A stretch of 64,000 bases of DNA. It comes from Dichomitus squalens LYAD-421 SS1 (lineage: Eukaryota > Basidiomycota > Agaricomycetes > Polyporales > Polyporaceae). A model generated the notes under the pieces. That model saw only the letters and a program-made list of their open reading frames with translations, ran no database searches and was not told the origin of the DNA. The position numbers were made by a program, and so were the translations under genes. The first letter of the stretch is position 1; every line of letters begins with the position of its first letter. Shown one piece after another: positions 56,878 to 64,000 of this stretch. The stretch covers positions 1,186,798-1,250,797 of the forward strand of contig NW_006766885.1 in the NCBI RefSeq assembly GCF_000275845.1, given 5' to 3'.

Positions 56878-57889
56878 GGTCGAGAAGATGTAAGAGCAGC
56901 GGTGAGAGAGCGTAACACCAGCCACAGCGAGCTCGAGAAGGAAGTCGTTGACCAAGGGACGCCGGTTGTTTGGAACTCCGCAAAATGCTTGTTGTGCTTT
57001 GTAAGCGCCTTTCTTCTTCACTTTCGTTCTTTACTACTGAGTAGTATCTACCGCCTCCTGCATCCTATTCCGCCCTCAGTACTCGTCCCATCATGCCAGT
57101 CGGAGAGGAGAAAACATATTACCTGCCGAACTAATCGCACTATTTCCTTGTAGCAATTCAGCGCGTGCTTCGGCGCCTCCATTAACAGTGCTGAGGCCTC
57201 GCCGGTAACTGATTTCTGAGCTAATGGAGGACATAGTACATCTACATGTTGGTGAGTCCTGGTCAGTCATCATCCTCTGCTGAATTGGATGGGCAGATCT
57301 GTCTCTACTTCAGGTCGATCCGCCGTACCATTCAGTGCATTGCGCCTGCTAGCATTTGCAATACCCGAGCTTGCTCATCCGCAGGAGACCGTGTGTCCTG
57401 CAGGCGCGTATGTAGTAGGCGTCAAAACCGATGAATGAGTTGACTTGCCTGGTCTTACAAACACTGCACCTTCAGGCTTCGGGCATCGGGCGGATCGGAA
57501 CTCGACCCTAGTAGGCGTCTCGCTATCTAACACCGTTATGTTTCGGGTGCAGAGGCTTTTTAGGCGGCCACTGGGTAAATCTGCCGCCGCCATTGTACTG
57601 CCCATAGTGACAAATCGCTGGACCTCCAATCAGGATACGGGTTCTAACCTTCGGCGGCGGCTCCTGTGCGCCAAGTTCACAGATTAGTGGCAGCTCATGT
57701 GCAGATCTTCCTTCATTCAGAAAGGTTATGGAGCGAAGGTGTAATTCGCTATACACTTCTTCCCGTGCGAAGACACAGGACCGAGCAATAGCAGCAATGA
57801 TGACCCTACGCGTACTGTTCATAGCGCTTCTCGCTATCGTATATATAGGGGTACGGGACACGAACTCTGCTCCCCAACAAGGATACAGG
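56878..57889. other. Divergent intergenic region, Bre1 / P450
   Basis: About 1 kb between divergent genes. Open frames of 60-84 codons near 57100-57650 are not protein-like. A TATATATAG box lies at its right end. Confidence 0.45.
57840..57848 (+). promoter_or_regulatory. TATA box of the P450 gene
   Basis: TATATATAG about 42 bp before the chosen P450 start at 57890. It lies inside the frame that an upstream ATG at 57797 would use, which favours the later start. Confidence 0.45.
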
Positions 57890-59931
57890 ATGTCACAATC
57901 GATTTCTCTCCTCGCCACCCTAGGCATCGCCGCTGGTATCTTCATCCTCGTTCGTTCGCGTCTCTCGAAATCCAAGCGTGGACCTCCGCCCCCTGGACCG
58001 ACCCCGGTACCATTCTTTGGCAACCTGTTCCATATTCCTAAAATGTTGCCCTGGATTGTATATCGTGATTGGTCTTTGAAATATGGTGAATGCCTTGCGA
58101 GAAGCTCTATGTCTATGTTGTTGAACGAAGGTACCTAGGGGACGTCATTGGTTTGCAACTTCCGGGCAACCGAAGTCTTCTCATCCTCAATTCAATCGAT
58201 GCGGCAAAGGAGCTGCTCGACAAGCGGGCCGCTATGTACTCAGATAGACCGAAGTCCCTAGTGGTCGACCTGTACGTTCCGTTGGTGTATGTTTCCTCAG
58301 CGTCATGCTCATACGGACATAGAATTGGATGGAGCTGGAACACGCCGCTTATTCCGTACGGCGAGGAATGGAGGCGAACGCGGCGGGCATCGTGGCAGCA
58401 TTTTACACCCAAGGTGATGATCAAGCACCATCCTGTTCTATTGCAGAAGAGCAGGCGCTTCCTACGCCTGTTGCATGCAGAGCCAGATCGCCTTCAAGAC
58501 CTACTGGAATTGTAAGTATTGACGTTCCCGCTCCGCCGCTCTCGCTCCTTACATCAGGCCAGCTCGTTTGCCGCGGTTGTGCTGAAAATCATGTACGGCA
58601 TCGACATTGCTCCAGGAGACCGGAACTTCGTTCCGCTGCTTCGGGAAGCCCTCGAGGGCCCTACGCAAGCCCTTCCGCAGGGGAGCTTCTTAGTCGAGCA
58701 CATTCCCATCCTCCGGTACGTTCCTTCCTGGGTGCCGGGAGCTGGATTTCAGAAGAAGTTCGCGCATTGGAGGTCTCTTGCTTCAGAGGTGCTCGAGAAG
58801 CCGTTCGCCGAGGCCAAGCGCTCGTGGGTAAGCAGGTAGCCATGCTCAACATCACGACGCTGTGCTGAGTAGTACAAACATAGAATAAGGGAGAAGGGCA
58901 CTTGTCCGCCTCACACGAGATGTTGGAGGCTATATCGCAAAGACAGCTCAGTTTTGCGGAGGCTGTCGACGAAGAGCGTGTAGCCAAAATTGGTGCTGCA
59001 AACGTGTATGCAGGCGAGTACATCCTCTCCTTAGTGGTTTACCCGGGAAGCTTATACCATAACGCTTCAGCTGGCGCAGACACAGTGAGTCCGTCTTGAC
59101 AATGGCTGGTTTCTCACTTGACGTATCGAGTTGGCCAGACGTTTGCAACCACGCTTGCGTTCTTCATGGCCATGGCTATGTTCCCCGAAGTCCAAGTGAA
59201 AGCGCAAGCAGAGTTGGATGCCGTCGTTGGCCCCGATCGTCTGCCTGAGCATAGCGACCGCGAAGCGCTTCCCTATGTCAACGCCGTCGCCAAAGAGGCA
59301 CTTCGGTGGTTCAACGTCGCTCCACTTGGCGTGGTCCATCGGTCAACGGAGGATGACGAGTACAGAGGTTACTTTCTTCCCAAGGGTACACTCGTCGTCC
59401 CGAACGTCTGGTGAGTCTCCCGGTACACTCGGATGTCTTTGGTACCATTGGCTGAACGTTATTTGAGGGCAATGATGCACGATCCGAAGGTCTATCCGCA
59501 GCCAGAGGTTTTCAAGCCCGAACGCTACCTCAAAGACAGTGTTCTCAACCCAGATGTACCGGATCCTGCAAGCGTAGTCTTTGGTTTTGGACGCAGGTAA
59601 GCTAACCCAATATACGAGCACTGCTGTATATACTGACCGAGATGATGTAACAGGATATGCCTGGGCAAGAATCTAGCAGACGCATCTCTATTCATCAATG
59701 TCGCGTCTAGTCTACACGTATTCAAAATATCGGTACCACTGGACGAAGCTGGTCAGCCCCATCAGGTGAAAATTGACATGTCTTCAGGATTCCTATCGTG
59801 AGTGCCCATGTTATTCGACGCTAGAGGTATACTACCACTCATATGTTACCTCGGCCAGACATCCCTCCGGGTTCCAATGTATAATCAAACCACGTTCCCA
59901 AGCGGCTGAAGAGTTGATTCTGGGGTCATGA
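57890..59931 (+). CDS. Cytochrome P450 monooxygenase (CYP)
   Basis: Haem monooxygenase anchored in the ER membrane; substrate unknown. About ten exons; start MSQSISLLATLGIAAG makes the anchor helix, then the Pro hinge KRGPPPPGPTPVPFFGN. Other marks: WNTPLIPYGEEWRRTRRASW (helix C), SFAAVVLKIMYGIDIAPGD, the I-helix AGADTTFATTLAFF (proton-relay Thr), VAKEALRWF (ExxR), VFKPERYL, and the haem loop VFGFGRRICLGKNLADASLF with the Cys ligand. All key motifs are intact. The I-helix is built across a GC-AG intron (gcgagt donor near 59015) and another short intron. About 500 residues. Agaricomycete P450s are many; family assignment needs alignment. Confidence 0.92.
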
Positions 59932-60714
59932 CGTCTGGGATGCACGTGTGCCATGTTTTCGACGAGTGCCACTGATCACGTTGGTCGTGAGGACGCAAGT
60001 CTGACAGTCGTATCGTATCGAACAGCCATTATATCGTAACGCCCGAGTGCGGTCATGCGGGCGATAACAATACCGATGTCGGATGAATCATCGTCTCCAC
60101 AAGGGGGCAGGCTGCAGTAAGGCCAGCGGTAATACTGGCGCCCTTTTAACACTAGCCTATTTTGAGGTCGGCCTTGTCCCAGCTCGACTTCGATCAACGC
60201 CACAGACGCTGCGGAAGCCGCCACCAAGCTGCGCAACAGACGCTGGCGATGATGGTTGCATGAGAATACAATTGATGAGCCCACAGGAGTATCTGATCTT
60301 CCCATACGGCGTGCCAAGCACGGCAGCAATTTCAGTATTTTCGACCAGAGAAAAGTCAATGAAAGCGGGAGGCGGGAGGCAACCGCCCGATTTTCAGAGA
60401 CTTTTGTGCGGAACAGCCACTGCATCGTCACGAACAGGATACCTCGTGCCTGCCCTTGTCGTCAAAATCTCTTTGGTCAAAAACATGGGGATGCCTGCCG
60501 TGAAGTCTCAATGTATGGCTGCCGTGTTCCAACTGCAGACCATACCGCGCCCCAGTGATGCGGTGCGTACACATGGAATTCTTCCTAGTCACGGTCCGGT
60601 TCGTGTTTGGCTTAGCCTAGTTTAGCCGCGCAAGCGCTGCCAGCGCGCGAGGCCCTTACGGCACCTTCAGCAGCCTGTTCATCCTTTGACAGGTGTCGTT
60701 CCAATTTCCCACTT
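59932..60714. other. Intergenic region
   Basis: About 780 bp between the P450 and the DUF6533 gene. A 180-codon plus-strand frame (60083-60625) exists but is not protein-like and has a minus-strand rival; no gene is assigned. Confidence 0.4.
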
Positions 60715-62283
60715 ATGAGTGTCGATGCTGGTCTCAATGTTGCTCAGTTTCTGGCCACACAGCAGAGCATGTACGATTAGCATTATCTGCATTTCTCTAG
60801 CGTAAGAACTAATGATATTCACTGCGCAGCATCATCGGCCACCATTGCACTCTCTCTGCGTTGAGTGAGTCGTCCTATCCATCGCTTGAACCAGCCATAT
60901 CGTTTCCCAACGCGAGGTAACTGATACACGATCATTCTCAGCATTGCTTCTCTTCGACGTCGCTATCACGCTGGATCGTGAGGTGGAATTGATCTGGAGG
61001 CGGAAGACCACTGGAGCCTCCGTCCTTTTCATACTCACTAGGTACCTCTCGCTGGCGGCCTATGGCGTCCGATCAATTTTGATGGCTCACTTATCGTGCG
61101 GGGTGCGTACATATATGTCCTTATCCCTGCTTTCAACTAACCTCCATCCGCAGAGGTACAAGTTGCTTTTTGTGATCTCGAAGGCCGAGCTGACAGCTCT
61201 TCAGCTACTCGGCACTCTCCATCTTAGCTCAAGCAGTGACGTATCTACAGTACTTACCCTGGGCTGGTAGGTTGTCAAGAGTGTATGCATGCGCTCTAAC
61301 AAACCTCACTTCCACTTTTGGCAGCATTCTCGGCATTGCGTGTGTTTGCCTTGAGTGAAGAAGCCTATAGATGGCCCACATCGATTGTTGTCTTCGTGCT
61401 ATCTTCCTTGATATTCGGAATGAACTTCGTCCGTTCACACTCCACCCCTTCAGTGATAGCGTGACTGAACCTCTTGGTTAGGCACGACTACACTGGCTCG
61501 CTCCTGTCCACAATAGTGCAATAGGCACTAGTTGTGCCGTATTTGGAGTCGTCATGCCTTCGGAGATTAACAAAGTGTGAGCTTCAAGTTCCCCTATATT
61601 GAGCTCGTCCTGGCTTGGCTGACCCATTGTGAAGTTGTACGTACGCTCCTTTCAGTACTCCGTCGCGACAGTCCACTCACTAACACGGCTCAAGTCTCAA
61701 CTGTGCCGCGTGCTTGCCTCATAGCTGCCGATGTCATCGTCATATTTACAACATGGCATGCGACGTACCGTACTAGGGCAACGGTCCGCAATGCATTCGC
61801 ACCCATTAGCAGCCGAAGAACCTTGTCAAGTATTCTTCTGCGAGAAGGTGAGTCTATGTCACTCGCTTGTGCACCCTTGTTCAACATGTCGGTTTCCGAC
61901 AGGGACCTTGTACTTCGTGTATGTGCCACCTTCTCCATTCTCATCACGTCGACTCATGTTTTCTCCTAGTGTGGTGCTCGTAATGAACATCATCTACCTC
62001 GTACTCACGATGCAACGTGTGAGTTGCTCACGACTTTGGCGTGCAGGAGAACTCACGGCTAGGCAACAGAGTCAAGTGGACGTCGTCACACAAGTCAGCT
62101 ACGTCGTAGAGATCACAGAGCCGTGCGTGTTTTGCTACGTTCCAGACTGCACCTCCTTCTGACTATTGATATCTCCAGTATGACGGCGATTCTGATATCG
62201 AGATTCATTCTGAACCTGCAAGAAGTCGACCGCCGCCCTCTAGACATCTCGCTCTCGACGACATATACATGGTCACATGCTAA
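60715..62283 (+). CDS. DUF6533-type seven-helix membrane protein
   Basis: Basidiomycete-specific integral membrane family of unknown function, greatly expanded in Agaricomycetes. The signature ALLLFDVAITLDREVELIWR followed by KTTGASVLFILTRYLSLAAY is clear at about 60938-61063. Later exons give ELTALQLLGTLHL, AFSALRVFALSEEAYRWPT, SIVVFVLSSLIFGMNFV, STVPRACLIAADVIVIFTTW, SILLREGTLYFV and VVLVMNIIYLVLTMQR. A polar tail (YDGDSDIEIHSEPARSRPPP) ends at 62283. The likely start is ATG at 60715 (MSVDAGLNVAQFLATQQS), but the exon that links it to the signature is uncertain. Helices could suggest a receptor-like role; none is proven. Confidence 0.68.
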
Positions 62284-62994
62284 ATCCGACGATATAGTTC
62301 TGACCAGCCGTATAGTTGGATCGATGGGGTCTTCGCTGTTGTCTTTGACCGTAGACGAAGATGAGCGTCACGGGGGTGTTTATGACAATAGCAATCACAG
62401 TTTATGACGCACAACGGATCACTCATTTGACATTTGTTAGGCACTGCAGGCTATCTTCGCACTTGTATCATAGTCAGGTTCACTTGTAGCTTTGTAGCGT
62501 CACCCATGCGAAAGTGGCGAGCCGAGTGATCATCAACGCACAACCTCTAGGTGCCGTCCATACATGACCACGATCCCAACTCCACATTCAATCACGCCAG
62601 CATGGTACTCGAGCAACGCATGACGTGTACCAAACTGGGCACCGTCCACGACCTTCGCGACGTACCCTGTAGGACGCCGTAGTCAGAAGCTCTAGTCGAC
62701 GTTCTAAGATTCTCAATGCAGGCACGCAGTCTGTCCAATTTCCTTGCGTAAACGTCCCTCATTCCAATTTGGGATTGGCGATAATCCACCAGGTTGGCAC
62801 GATTGAGCACGTTCAAGTTTTGCTCGGCACATACAATGAGACGGCATCACGGGTCAAGGTTGATATAGAGCGCTGAAATGTACGTCTACAAGGATGGACC
62901 ACCATGCATAATTCTACACCACAAGGGGCTGGTGCTCCGTCCCTCGGCCAATCCGCCACACATCTGCCCCCTGTTCGCAAATTACCTGGTCAGG
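62284..62994. other. Convergent 3' intergenic region
   Basis: Between the DUF6533 stop codon and the dioxygenase stop codon; open frames here are short and not protein-like. Confidence 0.4.
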
Positions 62995-64000
62995 TCAGCC
63001 TCGGTAATAAGTCATCGGCCAACGAACCTTCTGGTTGTTCGTCCGCGTATTCTTCATCCGACGTGTGAACCACTCCAACGACGTCTGTCCAGTCTCGAAG
63101 ATCGCCCGCAGGTGCCCTGGGGCATTCTCAACCGCACGCCCAATCACGGCGCTCTGTTCTCCGAGAGCACGGAGCTGCACGGAGTTGCCTGGACGCGTGA
63201 AGTAGACCACGGACCACCGCGTGTGGTGGGCCTGTTCCCCTGGAGGCGGCCTGTTGCGACATCGTCAGCGGGTTATAGGGTGGCGAAGTGGGGCCATCGA
63301 AGAGACTCACACGACACGATGGAGGTTCGACTTGAGCAGACCCCCACTGAAGATCGTCAACGCGTCTCCGATGTTGCAGATCGCATGCCCCGCTATCGGT
63401 TTCACGTACTGCCACTTGTCTGTCCCCGGCACCATCACCTGCAGACCACCAAGTCTGTTGTGCAGGAATGACTGTCGGCGGTCACTCAATGTTAGCTGTC
63501 ATCCGTCGCCACTTGGGCACCACACTCACGAGAGAGCCAAAGTCAGTGTGGGCCATCAGCGCCGCCTTCGCCTCGTCCGTTCCTCCAGGCCGCGGCGGGC
63601 TCTTGATCACCCGAGCCTCGCTTCCGCTCAACTCATCCAACTTGTGCTTCGACGCTAGCGTGCCCTCGGGCAGTCCCAGCAGTTCGTCGAATACCTCCAG
63701 GAGCGTATCGAGCACCCTGACCGATTTCTTGACAAACGGCACGACGGCGGAGTCCATGCGGGCGTTCACGGTGGAGGGATATGTCCGTCGGGCGACGGCA
63801 GGCCAGGCGAAAGCGTCGTTTTTAGCGATGTTGATGAACTCGACAGAGTCCGGTGACCCATTCTCGTCCGTCACCGTTGCGCCGGACGCCTTGTATCTGT
63901 CCCCCGCCAGTCAGTAGCTGGTATACGTAGTATGGTCTCATGGCACTGACCCGAAAGAGAAGCCGTCGTCGCCTTGTTCGAACTCCATCTTCTCCTGGAA
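62995..64000 (-). CDS. 2-oxoglutarate/Fe(II) dioxygenase, isopenicillin N synthase-like (5' end outside window)
   Basis: Cytosolic non-haem iron enzyme; uses 2-oxoglutarate and O2 to oxidise a small substrate (unknown). The gene runs off the right edge; the visible part begins with FQEKMEFEQGDDGFSFG. Blocks: FINIAKNDAFAWPAVARRTY, LLGLPEGTLASKHKLDELS, RVIKSPPRP then ALMAHTDFGSL with the iron-binding His and Asp. After an intron: SFLHNRLGGLQVMVPGTDKW, NIGDALTIFSGGLLKSNLHR (second His), then TRWSVVYFTRPGNSVQL with the Arg-x-Ser pair for 2-oxoglutarate. The C-terminus reads SLEWFTRRMKNTRTNNQK and a stop at 62995. All catalytic residues of the visible part are present. Confidence 0.85.

Noticed and set aside
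60083..60625. 180-codon frame between the P450 and DUF6533 genes
   Set aside because: Composition is not protein-like, a minus-strand frame of 151 codons overlaps it, and there are no splice or domain signals.
57890..64000. P450, DUF6533 protein and dioxygenase as a biosynthetic cluster
   Set aside because: No backbone enzyme (terpene synthase, NRPS, PKS) or regulator is present, and Bre1 adjoins; tailoring-type genes alone do not make a cluster.
1..64000. tRNA, rRNA or CRISPR-like arrays
   Set aside because: No cloverleaf with a TTCRANNCC arm, no rRNA core sequence and no regularly spaced repeats were found by eye on either strand; a covariance-model scan would be needed for certainty.

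Overview
This is nuclear DNA of a filamentous basidiomycete, most likely a wood- or litter-decay Agaricomycete (Polyporales-like). The evidence is intron-dense genes with mostly 45-90 nt introns, canonical GT-AG sites with occasional GC-AG, high GC in coding DNA, expanded F-box proteins, a DUF6533-type membrane protein, a cytochrome P450, a GH45/expansin-like wall protein, a GH79-like fragment and an oxalate/formate-type NAD formate dehydrogenase. No prokaryotic, organellar or viral gene was recognised. Exon coordinates were read by hand from splice signals, frame continuity and family knowledge; no alignment was run. Layout, left to right: the 5' part of a probable Gcn5-type histone acetyltransferase (-), a GH45/expansin-like wall protein (+), NAD formate dehydrogenase (-), a weak small gene, and an Erd1-like EXS membrane protein (-). 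The Erd1 gene's first 896 bp recur exactly on the other side of a run of N, next to an orphan GH79-like fragment; this is probably an assembly artefact. A Gly/Ser-rich secreted protein (-) follows, then a 6 kb gene-poor stretch (about 11.8-17.8 kb). The middle holds a Yap-like bZIP factor (+), a conserved acidic protein (-), an FHS-type sugar permease (+), a nucleoside hydrolase (-), the RACK1 ribosomal WD40 protein (+), a WD-like protein (-), two tandem F-box paralogues (-, one frameshifted) and a short-chain dehydrogenase (-). A 1.4 kb non-autonomous DNA transposon with 31 bp terminal inverted repeats and a 7 bp target duplication then precedes a HemK/Mtq-type glutamine methyltransferase (-). 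The right part carries an ERT1-like zinc-cluster/PAS gluconeogenesis regulator (+), PRA1/Yip3 (-), two more F-box genes (+, one decayed), the Golgi protein Coy1/CASP (-), mitochondrial ribosomal protein uS9m (+), the Bre1 ubiquitin ligase (-), a cytochrome P450 (+), a DUF6533 membrane protein (+), and a 2-oxoglutarate/Fe(II) dioxygenase (-) cut by the window end. How the genes fit together: most are unlinked housekeeping genes. Two chromatin genes (Gcn5-type and Bre1) act on histone marks. Mtq1 and uS9m serve mitochondrial translation. Erd1, Coy1 and PRA1 are Golgi/early secretory proteins. Formate dehydrogenase, the GH45-like protein, the sugar permease, the nucleoside hydrolase and ERT1 all concern carbon acquisition, but no operon-like or biosynthetic cluster is visible. 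I see no convincing undescribed system. The items most worth a second look are the TIR element, the duplicated gap-edge block with its GH79-like chimera, recurrent 310-555 nt introns among otherwise tiny ones, an unusual bZIP basic region, and an anchored GH45-like protein with an 8 nt microexon.
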